64,000 nt of DNA from Sphingomonas azotifigens NBRC 15497 (GTDB lineage: Bacteria; Pseudomonadota; Alphaproteobacteria; Sphingomonadales; Sphingomonadaceae): positions 1 through 64,000 of the forward strand of contig NZ_BCTR01000021.1 of the NCBI RefSeq assembly GCF_002091475.1, given 5' to 3'. Under the pieces are notes generated by a model. It ran no database searches, had not been told where the DNA came from, and saw nothing but the letters and a program-made list of their open reading frames with translations. The position numbers and the translations under genes are program-made. Of the stretch, positions 52,785 to 60,950 are shown in pieces (the stretch's first letter is position 1; each line of letters begins with the position of its first letter).

Positions 52785-54125
52785 ATGGACCACCACCGGA
52801 CCACCCGCCGCGTCCGCGCGATCGTGCGCCGGCATGGCCCCACCGCGCAGACCTGGCGGCGCCGCGTCGCCTTTCTGGGCGGTGCGATCGTCGTCGGCGT
52901 CGTCGCCTTCGGTTTCGCGGAAGCCGCCGACTGGGCCGCGCGCCGGTTTACCAGCCTCGAAAAGACCTGGTGGTGGCTGCCCCTGCTCCTCACCCCCGCC
53001 GGCTTCGCGCTGTTCGCCTGGGCCACCCGCCGCTTTGCGCCCGATGCCGTGGGCTCGGGCATCCCGCAGGTGATGGCAGCGACGCGCGACCCCGACGACG
53101 CGATGAACAGCCTCACCTCGGCGAAGACCGTGGTGTTCAAGCTGATCCTCACCATCGGCGCGGTGCTGGTCGGCGCCTCCACGGGCCGCGAGGGGCCGAC
53201 GGTGCAGGTCGCCGCCTCGATCATGGGCTATGCGCACCGCCTCGCCCGGGTGCCGATCCGCGCCTCGGTGTTCATCGCCGGCGGCGCAGCCGGCGTCGCG
53301 GCGGCGTTCAACACGCCGCTCGCCGGGGTAGCCTTCGCCATCGAGGAACTCGCCGCCGCCTATGAGCAGCGCATGGCGGTGCTGGTGATGGCGGCGGTGC
53401 TGATCGCGGGAATGACCAGCCTCGGCATCGCCGGCGACTATGTCTATTTCGGCGTGATGCGCGACACGCTGCCGCTGCGCCAGGCGATCCTTGCCGCGCC
53501 CGTCGCGGGCGTGGTGGGCGGCCTCGCCGGCGGGCTGTTCGCGCGGCTGATGCTCGCGGCGGGCGGATCGGACTGGCGGCCGCTGGTCGCCGTTCGCCGC
53601 CACAAGCTCGCCTTCGCAGCCGCCTGCGGGCTGGTCGTCGCGGTGCTGGGCGTGACGACCGGGCTCACCTGGGGCACCGGCTATGACGCCGCCCGCAGCG
53701 CGATCACCAACGGCGCCATCCCCTGGTGGTATGCCCCCGCCAAGTTCACGACGACGCTCGCCACTGCCATCGCGGGCATCCCCGGCGGCATCTTCGCGCC
53801 CTCGCTCTCGGTAGGCGCAGGCGTCGGCGACCTCGTGCGGCCCATGTTCCCGACCGCGCCGGGCGGAACGATCGTGCTGCTCGGCATGGTCGCCTATTTC
53901 ACCGGCGTGGTCCGCGCGCCGCTGACCGCCGTCATCATCATCGCCGAGACCACCGCCAGCCGCGGGCTGATGCTGCCGCTGCTCGCCGCCGCGCTGATCG
54001 CCGACTTCACCGCGCAGATCGTCTCCAAGGAACGCCTCTATCACGGCCTGTCGCTGCGCTTCGGTACTGCGCAGGTGCAGCATGAATCCGACGAGGCGGG
54101 GAACGGATCGGTCCCGCGCGCGTAA
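52785..54125 (+). CDS. ClC-type chloride channel/transporter
   Basis: Inner-membrane chloride channel or proton/chloride antiporter, 446 residues, about 10-12 helices. Selectivity motifs present: GSGIPQV, GREGPTVQV (with the gating Glu), and GGIFAPSLSVGAG. GAGGGA precedes the ATG at 52785; the upstream in-frame extension overlaps repeat DNA and is rejected. It sits 47 bp ahead of the trehalose genes on the same strand, separated by a small hairpin. Confidence 0.92.
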   Translation: MDHHRTTRRVRAIVRRHGPTAQTWRRRVAFLGGAIVVGVVAFGFAEAADWAARRFTSLEKTWWWLPLLLTPAGFALFAWATRRFAPDAVGSGIPQVMAATRDPDDAMNSLTSAKTVVFKLILTIGAVLVGASTGREGPTVQVAASIMGYAHRLARVPIRASVFIAGGAAGVAAAFNTPLAGVAFAIEELAAAYEQRMAVLVMAAVLIAGMTSLGIAGDYVYFGVMRDTLPLRQAILAAPVAGVVGGLAGGLFARLMLAAGGSDWRPLVAVRRHKLAFAAACGLVVAVLGVTTGLTWGTGYDAARSAITNGAIPWWYAPAKFTTTLATAIAGIPGGIFAPSLSVGAGVGDLVRPMFPTAPGGTIVLLGMVAYFTGVVRAPLTAVIIIAETTASRGLMLPLLAAALIADFTAQIVSKERLYHGLSLRFGTAQVQHESDEAGNGSVPRA

Positions 54126-54137
54126 CGATCCTGTGGC

Positions 54138-54158
54138 GGGCGCCCCTTCCTGGCGCCC
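54138..54158 (+). terminator. Hairpin between the ClC gene and otsB
   Basis: GGGCGCC, 7-nt loop, GGCGCCC in the 47-bp gap. It may terminate or attenuate transcription between the two genes. Confidence 0.45.
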
Positions 54159-54172
54159 CGATGAGGAGTTGC

Positions 54173-54931
54173 ATGCCCGACCGGGACCCCGTTCTGCTGA
54201 TGCCGCCCCCGGCGGATCTGCTCGATTCTGCCAGCCTGTTCCTCGATTTCGACGGGACATTGGTCGAACTCGCCGACCGCCCCGATGGCGTCGTGGTCGC
54301 CCCCGTGCTGGTCGACCTGATCGGCGCGCTGGAGGAAAAGCTCGACGGCCGGCTGGCGCTGGTCAGCGGCCGGCCCGCTGGCGATCTGGCGGCGCTGTTC
54401 GGCGATCACTCTCCCTCGGTCGTTGGCAGCCATGGCATGGAGTTCCGCTGGTCCGACGGTCGCCGCGAACAGGCCGAGCGCCCCGCCGGGCTGATCGCGG
54501 CGCTGGCCGCGATGCGCGCCTTCACCGAGAGCAACGATGGCGCGATCCTCGAAGACAAGCCGCTGGGCGCCGCCGTCCATTATCGACTGAACCCCGCGCT
54601 CGAACCCAAGGCCATGGCGCTGGGCGAACGGCTGGCGGCTGAGCACGGCCTGTACCTGCAGCACGGCAAGATGATGGTCGAGGTCCGCACCGCGGGCGGC
54701 GACAAGGGCAGCGCGATCCGCACGCTGATGGCCGATCCGCGCTTCGCCCCGGGCCGCCCCGTCTTCCTCGGCGACGACGTGACCGACGAGCCGGGCTTCT
54801 CCGCCGTCGCGCTGCTCGGCGGCGCCGGCGTGCTGGTCGGTGATCCCCGCCCCACCGACGCGCGCTACCGCATCGACGACGTATCGGGCGTGCTCGCCTG
54901 GCTGGCGGCTGCAACCGGAGTCCATGCATGA
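54173..54931 (+). CDS. otsB: Trehalose-6-phosphate phosphatase
   Basis: Second step of trehalose synthesis: dephosphorylates trehalose-6-phosphate. A 252-residue HAD-fold enzyme with motif 1 SLFLDFDGTLVE (nucleophile Asp), LALVSGRP (motif 2 zone), GSHGMEFR, and FLGDDVTDEPGF (motif 4). ATG 54173 has AGGAG at a good distance; ATG 54161 overlaps that site. The stop overlaps the GH15 start (ATGA, 54928-54931), so the two are translationally coupled. Confidence 0.92.
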   Translation: MPDRDPVLLMPPPADLLDSASLFLDFDGTLVELADRPDGVVVAPVLVDLIGALEEKLDGRLALVSGRPAGDLAALFGDHSPSVVGSHGMEFRWSDGRREQAERPAGLIAALAAMRAFTESNDGAILEDKPLGAAVHYRLNPALEPKAMALGERLAAEHGLYLQHGKMMVEVRTAGGDKGSAIRTLMADPRFAPGRPVFLGDDVTDEPGFSAVALLGGAGVLVGDPRPTDARYRIDDVSGVLAWLAAATGVHA

Positions 54932-56721
54932 CCACGCTCGACCTCTGGCCGATCGGCAACTGCCAGGTCAGCGCGCTGATCGATCGCGCCGGACGCTTCG
55001 TCTGGGGCTGCGTGCCCCGCGTCGACGGCGATCCGCTCTTCTCCGCCCTCGTCGGCGGCGAGGAGCCCGATTCCGGCTATTGGGACATCGCGCTCGAAGG
55101 CGTGGTCTCGGTCGAGCAGCGCTATCTGCGCAACACCCCGATCCTGGTCAGCCGGCACACCGATGCCGCCGGCAACGCGATCGAAGTCACCGATTTCTGC
55201 CCCCGCTTCGCCCGCCTCGGCCGCGTCTATCGCCCGGTTTCCTTCGCGCGGATCGTCAAGCCGGTGGCGGGAAGCCCGCGCATCCGGGTGAAGCTGCGCC
55301 CCACCTGCGGCTGGGGCAAGGGCTGCAAGACGCGGATCGGCGGCTCCAACCATCTGCGCTACCTAGTCGAGCCGATGACGCTCCGCCTCACCACCACCGC
55401 GCCGGTCGGCATGGTGGAGGAAGAGCGCGTGTTTCGCGTCGAGAAGCCGTTGCACTTTTTCCTCGGCCCCGACGAAAGCTTCAGCGGCGACGTCGCCGAG
55501 ACGGTCGACGACATGCTGCTCAACACCATCGCCGAGTGGCAGCATTGGGTGCGCGGCCTCGCCATCCCGCTCGAATGGCAGGAGGTGGTGATCCGCTCCG
55601 CCATCACGCTTAAGCTCTGCCAGCACGAGGAAACCGGCGCGATCGTGGCGGCGCTCACTACCTCGATCCCGGAGCATGCCGGCTCGCAGCGCAACTGGGA
55701 CTATCGCTACTGCTGGATCCGCGACGCCTATTACACGGTGCAGGCGCTCAACCGGCTCGGCGCGCTCGACGTGCTGGAGACCTATCTCGGCTATCTCCGC
55801 AACATCGTCGACGATGCCCGGGCCGAGCCGCGCGGCGGCCATATCCAGCCGCTCTATGGCGTGCTCGGCGAAGCGACGCTGGAGGAGCGCGAGGCGCCCG
55901 ACCTGGCCGGCTATCGCGGCATGGGACCGGTGCGTGTCGGCAACCAGGCCTATGAGCAGGTCCAGCACGACGCCTATGGCCAGATCGTCCTGTCCAACGT
56001 GCAGGCCTTTTTCGACCAGCGGCTGTATCGCATCGCCAGTGTCGAGGATTTCGAATCGCTGGAGCGCGTCGGCGAGCGCGCCTGGCAGTATCACGATTCC
56101 CCCGATGCGGGCCTGTGGGAGCTGCGTACCCGCCAGAGCGTCCACACCTATTCGGTGGCGATGTGCTGGGCGGCGTGCGACCGGCTCGCCAACGCCGCGC
56201 ATGTGCTGAACCTGCCCGAGCGCCGCGACTTCTGGCAGCACCGCGCCGACACGATCCGCACGACGATCTTCGACAAGGCGTGGCGCGCGGAGACGGACCG
56301 CTTCTCCGCCACCTTCTCGGGCGACGATCTCGACGCCAGCCTGCTCCAGCTGCTGGAGATGCGCTTCCTGACGCCCGACGATCCCCGCTTCGTCTCGACG
56401 CTCAAGGCGGTGGAGCAAGGCCTGCGCCGCGGCTCGACCATGCTGCGCTACGATACCGAGGATGATTTCGGCCTGCCCGAAACCGCGTTCAACTTCTGTA
56501 CGTTCTGGTTGATCGAAGCGCTGCACATCACCGGCCGTACCGATGAGGCGCGCGCCTTGTTCGAAGAGATGCTGGGCAGGCGCACCGCCGCCGGCCTGCT
56601 CTCCGAGGATATCGACCCCGTCACCGGGGAATTGTGGGGCAATTATCCCCAGACCTACTCGCTGGTCGGCATGATCAACTGCGCCGTCCTGCTGAGCAAG
56701 CCCTGGAGTTCGATCCGTTGA
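54928..56721 (+). CDS. GH15 family glucoamylase-like glycoside hydrolase
   Basis: A 597-residue cytoplasmic (no signal peptide) GH15 protein. The N-terminal sandwich domain starts WPIGNCQVSALIDRAGRFVWGCVPRVDGDPLF. The alpha/alpha barrel has NWDYRYCWIRDAYYTVQAL, the acid Glu in DAGLWELR, and the base Glu in GLLSEDIDP. The family includes glucoamylases, glucodextranases and trehalases. Sitting between otsB and otsA suggests turnover of trehalose or related glucans, but substrate is unproven. Its stop overlaps the otsA start. Confidence 0.9.
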   Translation: MTTLDLWPIGNCQVSALIDRAGRFVWGCVPRVDGDPLFSALVGGEEPDSGYWDIALEGVVSVEQRYLRNTPILVSRHTDAAGNAIEVTDFCPRFARLGRVYRPVSFARIVKPVAGSPRIRVKLRPTCGWGKGCKTRIGGSNHLRYLVEPMTLRLTTTAPVGMVEEERVFRVEKPLHFFLGPDESFSGDVAETVDDMLLNTIAEWQHWVRGLAIPLEWQEVVIRSAITLKLCQHEETGAIVAALTTSIPEHAGSQRNWDYRYCWIRDAYYTVQALNRLGALDVLETYLGYLRNIVDDARAEPRGGHIQPLYGVLGEATLEEREAPDLAGYRGMGPVRVGNQAYEQVQHDAYGQIVLSNVQAFFDQRLYRIASVEDFESLERVGERAWQYHDSPDAGLWELRTRQSVHTYSVAMCWAACDRLANAAHVLNLPERRDFWQHRADTIRTTIFDKAWRAETDRFSATFSGDDLDASLLQLLEMRFLTPDDPRFVSTLKAVEQGLRRGSTMLRYDTEDDFGLPETAFNFCTFWLIEALHITGRTDEARALFEEMLGRRTAAGLLSEDIDPVTGELWGNYPQTYSLVGMINCAVLLSKPWSSIR

Positions 56722-58127
56722 GCCGCCTTATCGTCATCTCGAACCGCGTTTCCGCGCCCACCGGCTCCACTTCGGGGGCGCAGGGCGGACTCGCCGTCGC
56801 GCTCGCCGCGGCGCTGCGCGAAAATGGCGGCATCTGGTTCGGCTGGTCCGGCGAGCAGACCGACCAGTTTACCGGCCAGATCAGCATGCAGCGCAACCAG
56901 GGGGTTACCACCGCCACGGTCGACCTCGAAGAGCAGGACATCGACGAATATTATAACGGCTATGCGAACCGTACGCTGTGGCCGCTGTTCCACTACCGGA
57001 TCGACCTGGCCGAGTATGAGCGCGGCTTTGCGGGCGGCTATCAGCGCGTCAACGAGCGCTTCGCCGAGACCGTGCGGCCGCTGATCGAGCCCGACGATGT
57101 GGTGTGGGTGCAGGACTACCACATGTTCCCGCTCGGCCAGGAGCTGCGCCGCCGGGGCTGCAAGAACCGCATCGGCTTCTTCCTCCACATCCCCTGGCCA
57201 CCGCGTCGCCTGCTCTCCAGCCTGCCCAAGGCGCATGAGCTGATCGAGACGCTGTTCGCCTATGACGTGATCGGCTTCCACACCCAGGAATGGATGGAAT
57301 CGTTCATCGACTTCGCCCGCGCCGAGATGGAAGCGGTGGTGCAGCCCGACGGCGTGCTGCGCATCGGCCTGAAGAGCGTGAAGCTGGTCGCCTGCCCGAT
57401 CGGCATCGACGCCAAGGAATTCGCGGCGCTGGCGGAGAGCGACTCCGCCCGCGAGACGTACGAGCAGATGCGCACCAGCTCGGTGGGCCGCGCGCTGATC
57501 GTCGGCGTCGATCGGCTCGATTACTCGAAGGGGCTGGAGGAGCGGTTCCTCGGCTATGAGCGCTTCCTCACCACCTACCCCGAGCAGCGCAAGGAAGTGT
57601 TCCTGCTCCAGATCGCGCCGCCCTCGCGGGCGAGCGTCGAGACCTATCAGCGCATCCGCAACACGCTGGAGGGTCTGTCGGGCAAGATCAACGGCGCGCA
57701 TGCCGATCTCGATTGGGTGCCGCTGCGCTATGTCAACCAGGGCTATCCGCGCGATGTGCTGGCGGGCGTGTACCGCGCCGCCAAGATCGGCCTCGTTACT
57801 CCCTTGCGCGACGGCATGAATCTTGTCGCCAAGGAATATGTCGCGGCGCAGGATCCCAAGGATCCGGGCGTGCTGATCCTCTCCAAGTTCGCCGGCGCCG
57901 CCGCGCAAATGGAGCAGGCGCTGCTGGTGAACCCCTATAGCGCCGAGGAAGTCTCCGACGCGATCTGCCAGGCGCTCAACATGCCGCTGGAGGAGCGGAT
58001 CGAGCGCTGGCAGGCGCTAAAGGCAGGCGTCGACGAACAAGACGTGATGTGGTGGCTCAAGAAGTTCACCGACGAGCTCAGGAGCGTCCCGATGGAGACG
58101 GAGACGCGGCTTCCGGTCGAGGCGTGA
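56718..58127 (+). CDS. otsA: Alpha,alpha-trehalose-phosphate synthase
   Basis: GT20 enzyme joining UDP-glucose and glucose-6-phosphate to trehalose-6-phosphate. 469 residues. Motifs: LIVISNRV at the start, GGLAVAL, VWVQDYHMFPLGQELRRRG, GFFLHIPWPP, FHTQEW, VGVDRLDYSKGLEERF, and TPLRDGMNLVAKEYVAAQ. TTG 56718 is the start: it overlaps the GH15 stop (TTGA), GGAG lies 9 nt upstream, and the conserved N-terminus follows at once. Last gene of otsB-GH15-otsA; the 3' end overlaps the convergent channel gene by 50 bp. Confidence 0.95.
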   Translation: MSRLIVISNRVSAPTGSTSGAQGGLAVALAAALRENGGIWFGWSGEQTDQFTGQISMQRNQGVTTATVDLEEQDIDEYYNGYANRTLWPLFHYRIDLAEYERGFAGGYQRVNERFAETVRPLIEPDDVVWVQDYHMFPLGQELRRRGCKNRIGFFLHIPWPPRRLLSSLPKAHELIETLFAYDVIGFHTQEWMESFIDFARAEMEAVVQPDGVLRIGLKSVKLVACPIGIDAKEFAALAESDSARETYEQMRTSSVGRALIVGVDRLDYSKGLEERFLGYERFLTTYPEQRKEVFLLQIAPPSRASVETYQRIRNTLEGLSGKINGAHADLDWVPLRYVNQGYPRDVLAGVYRAAKIGLVTPLRDGMNLVAKEYVAAQDPKDPGVLILSKFAGAAAQMEQALLVNPYSAEEVSDAICQALNMPLEERIERWQALKAGVDEQDVMWWLKKFTDELRSVPMETETRLPVEA

Positions 58128-59172
58128 AGTCGAGCAGCCCGCGGGTGCGGACCAGCGCCTCGGGCATCTCCTGCCGGATATAGGCGAGCAGCCCTTCGCG
58201 GATGTCGCAGCGCAGGTCGAAGGCGGTAGAGGCATCCTTGGCCGTCATCAGCCCGCGCACCTCGATCGCCTCGGGCTTGGTGTCGGTCACCTGCAGGTTG
58301 CAGAAGCGGCCGTCCCAGCGCGGATTGGCCCTGACCAGTTCCTCCAGCTTGGCGCGCAGCCGGGGAATGTCGGCGGCGGGATCGAGGTACCAGAACACGC
58401 TGCCGAGCAGCTGGCTGGTCTCGCGCGTCCAGTTCTGGAAGCTGTTCTCGAGAAACTTGGAGACGGGCACCACCAGCCGGCGTTCGTCCCAGATCTTCAC
58501 GACGACATAGGTCAGGCGGATATCCTCGATCCGCCCCCACTCGCCTTCGATGATGACGACGTCGTCGAGCCGGATCGGCTCGGAGAACGCCATCTGGATG
58601 CCGGCGATCAGGTTCTTGAGCGCGGGCTGGGCGGCGGCGCCCACCGCCAGCGCGGCGAGGCCGGCCGAGGCGATCAGCGTCACGCCGATGCTGCGCACGC
58701 TGGGGATGCTCATCAGCATCAGGCAGAAGGTGATCGCCAGCACAACGAACACGATGATGCGGTGGAGGATCGAGGCGCGCGTCCGCCGCCGTCGCGCGCG
58801 CAGATTGTCCGCCACACTGATGTCGGCACGCAGCAGCACCCAGTCGAACACCACACCGAGCAGGGCTACCAGCATCCAGCCGATCAGGCCGGGCACCAGC
58901 AGGCCCGCCGCCTGCGCCCAGGCGCGGGTGCCGCTCGCGCCCAGGTCCAGCCCCGGCTGCACGAACGACAGGGCGATCGCGACCAGCAGCCAGCGCGCCG
59001 GCCTGCCAAGCCTCCGGATCACGATATCGTCCAGCTGCCCCTTGGTATGCGCCGCCGCGCGCCGGGCGACGATGAGGGCGAATCGATGGACTAGCAGCGC
59101 GACGAGGATCGCGGCGGCGATCAACACGATGCTCGTCAGCCAGCCGGGAAGATCCGCAACTACCCGTTCCAA
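58078..59172 (-). CDS. MscS-type mechanosensitive ion channel
   Basis: Small-conductance osmotic safety valve, 364 residues. Several N-terminal helices (WLTSIVLIAAAILVALLVH, WLLVAIALSFV, LIGWMLVALLGVVF) lead to the pore helix GVTLIASAGLAALAVGAAAQPALKNLIAGIQMAFSEPIRLDDVVIIEGEWGRIEDIRLTYVVV, which is the MscS TM3 and beta-domain signature. TTG 59172 is chosen: GGGAG is 6 nt upstream and it starts just before the first helix. Frames from 59415 add a non-membrane, junk-like leader. Convergent with otsA, overlapping it by 50 bp. Confidence 0.9.
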   Translation of the reverse strand: MERVVADLPGWLTSIVLIAAAILVALLVHRFALIVARRAAAHTKGQLDDIVIRRLGRPARWLLVAIALSFVQPGLDLGASGTRAWAQAAGLLVPGLIGWMLVALLGVVFDWVLLRADISVADNLRARRRRTRASILHRIIVFVVLAITFCLMLMSIPSVRSIGVTLIASAGLAALAVGAAAQPALKNLIAGIQMAFSEPIRLDDVVIIEGEWGRIEDIRLTYVVVKIWDERRLVVPVSKFLENSFQNWTRETSQLLGSVFWYLDPAADIPRLRAKLEELVRANPRWDGRFCNLQVTDTKPEAIEVRGLMTAKDASTAFDLRCDIREGLLAYIRQEMPEALVRTRGLLDFTPRPEAASPSPSGRS

Positions 59173-59407
59173 GACTTGCTCCCGCGCGATTGGCACAAGC
59201 CCCCCAAACGGTGGCGGCGCGGAGCAGGTTCCGGTTTGGTCCCTGCGTCGCCGGGACTCATCGGACATCCGCCGTTCCGCGCCGGTCAAGCGCAGAGCGA
59301 CCAGTCCCGTAGCGGTACATACCGTGACTTCTACGGAATGGTCCGCGGCCGCGGCAGCCACGACAATGGTGTCAATGCAATCAGTTGCGAGAAACGAGAC
59401 CGGGTCG

Positions 59408-59566
59408 ATGACCACGCCGAACCAGGCCCCGCTTGCGAATCACTTCCGGTTTCGCGCCGAGCAGGAGCGCGAGCGTGCCAGCCGTGCGCCCAATGAGCGC
59501 CACAAGCGGCTCCATCTGGAGCTTGCCGCCATCTTCGAGCGCCGCGCCGCCGGCGAACCGATGTAG
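59408..59566 (+). CDS. Small hypothetical protein
   Basis: A 52-residue, strongly charged, helical protein (MTTPNQAPLANHFRFRAEQE, then RHKRLHLELAAIFERRA). Short proteins of this style are frequent in sphingomonads. No function known. It is followed by a good bidirectional terminator, which supports a real transcript. Confidence 0.55.
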   Translation: MTTPNQAPLANHFRFRAEQERERASRAPNERHKRLHLELAAIFERRAAGEPM

Positions 59567-59574
59567 CCACGCGA

Positions 59575-59611
59575 AAAGGGCGGACACTCCCCGCAGGAGC
59601 GCCCGCCCTTT
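59575..59611. terminator. Bidirectional terminator between the small gene and cydX
   Basis: AAAGGGCGG, 19-nt spacer, CCGCCCTTT: 9-bp arms with A-run and T-run on the two sides, as expected for terminating both the plus-strand gene and cydABX. Confidence 0.7.
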
Positions 59612-59654
59612 CGAAAGGAACGGGGCAGCCGCCATGCGGCCGCCCCGTTGGCTG

Positions 59655-59771
59655 TCAGTCGAGAACAGTGAGGTCCGTTGCGGGATCGGAGTGGAACTCG
59701 TGCCAGATGCCGTTGAGCACGGCGACCGATACGGCCAGGCAGGTTCCGAGGATCCAGGCGAAATACCACAT
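59655..59771 (-). CDS. cydX: Cytochrome bd small subunit CydX
   Basis: A 38-residue single-helix subunit that stabilises cytochrome bd oxidase. It begins MWYFAWILGTCLAVSVAVLN, the CydX/YbgT signature, with GIWHEF after the helix. It lies 12 bp after the cydB stop, with GGAG next to that stop as its ribosome site. Confidence 0.92.
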   Translation of the reverse strand: MWYFAWILGTCLAVSVAVLNGIWHEFHSDPATDLTVLD

Positions 59772-59783
59772 GGGTCGTACTCC

Positions 59784-60929
59784 TCAGTAGAGGTCGGGGT
59801 TGAGCTGCAGCTCTTCCGGCGTCACCCGGCCGAACATCACCTTGTAGACCCAGGCGGTGTAGGCCAGCACGATCGGCAGGAAGATCAGCACGCAGACCAG
59901 CATGATGAACAGCGTGAGGTGGCTCGACGAGGCGTTCCAGGCAGTGAGGCTGGAGACCGGATCGATCGAGCTCGGCAGGATGAACGGGAACATCGACAGG
60001 CCGACGGTGGCAATGATGCCGACATTGGCGATCGACGAGCCCGCGAACACCAGCGTGCCGCTGCGGCTGCGGATGCCGATCAGCGCCAGCACCGGGCCGA
60101 GGAAGCCGAGCGCCGGAGCGATCAGCATCCACGGGTACTTGCCGTAATTGTCCAGCCATGCGCCCGGCGCCTTCACCGCGCCGAGCAGGTGCGGATTGGA
60201 CGGGCCGTTGGCATCGGCGATGCCGGCGAGGCGATAGCCCATGTCGCCATAGGCAACGAAGGCGCCACCCACCGCGAACAGGACGACCGCGAGGATCGCC
60301 GCCACGGTGCCGAAACGCTGTGCGCGCTCCACCACCTTGCCTTCGGCCTTCAGGCTCAGCCAGCCGGCGCCGTGCAGCACCAGCATCGCGACCGAGAGCA
60401 GGCCGGCAACGAGGCTGAACGGGGTGAACAGGCCGAGCAGCGTGCCTTCGTAGAAGGAGCGAAGGTCGCTATCGAGGCGGAAGGGCGCGCCGAGCAGCAC
60501 ATTGCCCACCGCGACGCCGAACACCAGCGCGGGCACGAAGCCGCCGACGAACAGCGCCCAGTCCCAGCGCGCACGCCAGCCGGCATCGGCGTGCTTGGAG
60601 CGGTATTTGAAGCCGACCGGACGCAGGATCAGCGCCGACAGCACCAGGAACATCGCGAGGTAGAAGCCCGAGAAGCTGACCGCATAGACGAACGGCCAGG
60701 CGGCAAAGATGGCGCCGCCGCCCAGGATGAACCACACCTGGTTGCCTTCCCAGGTCGGGCCGACGGTGTTGATCACCATGCGGCGCTCTTCATCGGTGCG
60801 GCCCACGAACGGCAGCAGCGCTGCCGTTCCCAGGTCGAAGCCGTCGGTCAGCGCGAAGCCGATCAGCAGCACTCCCAGCAGCGCCCACCAGATGAGGCGC
60901 AGGATCTCATAATCGAGCGGGATGGACAT
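59784..60929 (-). CDS. cydB: Cytochrome bd ubiquinol oxidase subunit II
   Basis: Membrane subunit of the high-affinity terminal oxidase. 381 residues, about eight helices. It begins with LDYEILRLIWWALLGVLLIGFALTDGFDLG (the CydB signature), then NTVGPTWEGNQVWFILGGGAIFAAWP and ILRPVGFKYRSK. Full length, standard family layout, second gene of cydA-cydB-cydX, 21 bp after cydA. Confidence 0.96.
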   Translation of the reverse strand: MSIPLDYEILRLIWWALLGVLLIGFALTDGFDLGTAALLPFVGRTDEERRMVINTVGPTWEGNQVWFILGGGAIFAAWPFVYAVSFSGFYLAMFLVLSALILRPVGFKYRSKHADAGWRARWDWALFVGGFVPALVFGVAVGNVLLGAPFRLDSDLRSFYEGTLLGLFTPFSLVAGLLSVAMLVLHGAGWLSLKAEGKVVERAQRFGTVAAILAVVLFAVGGAFVAYGDMGYRLAGIADANGPSNPHLLGAVKAPGAWLDNYGKYPWMLIAPALGFLGPVLALIGIRSRSGTLVFAGSSIANVGIIATVGLSMFPFILPSSIDPVSSLTAWNASSSHLTLFIMLVCVLIFLPIVLAYTAWVYKVMFGRVTPEELQLNPDLY

Positions 60930-60950
60930 GTTCTTTCTCCTTGCTCGCGC

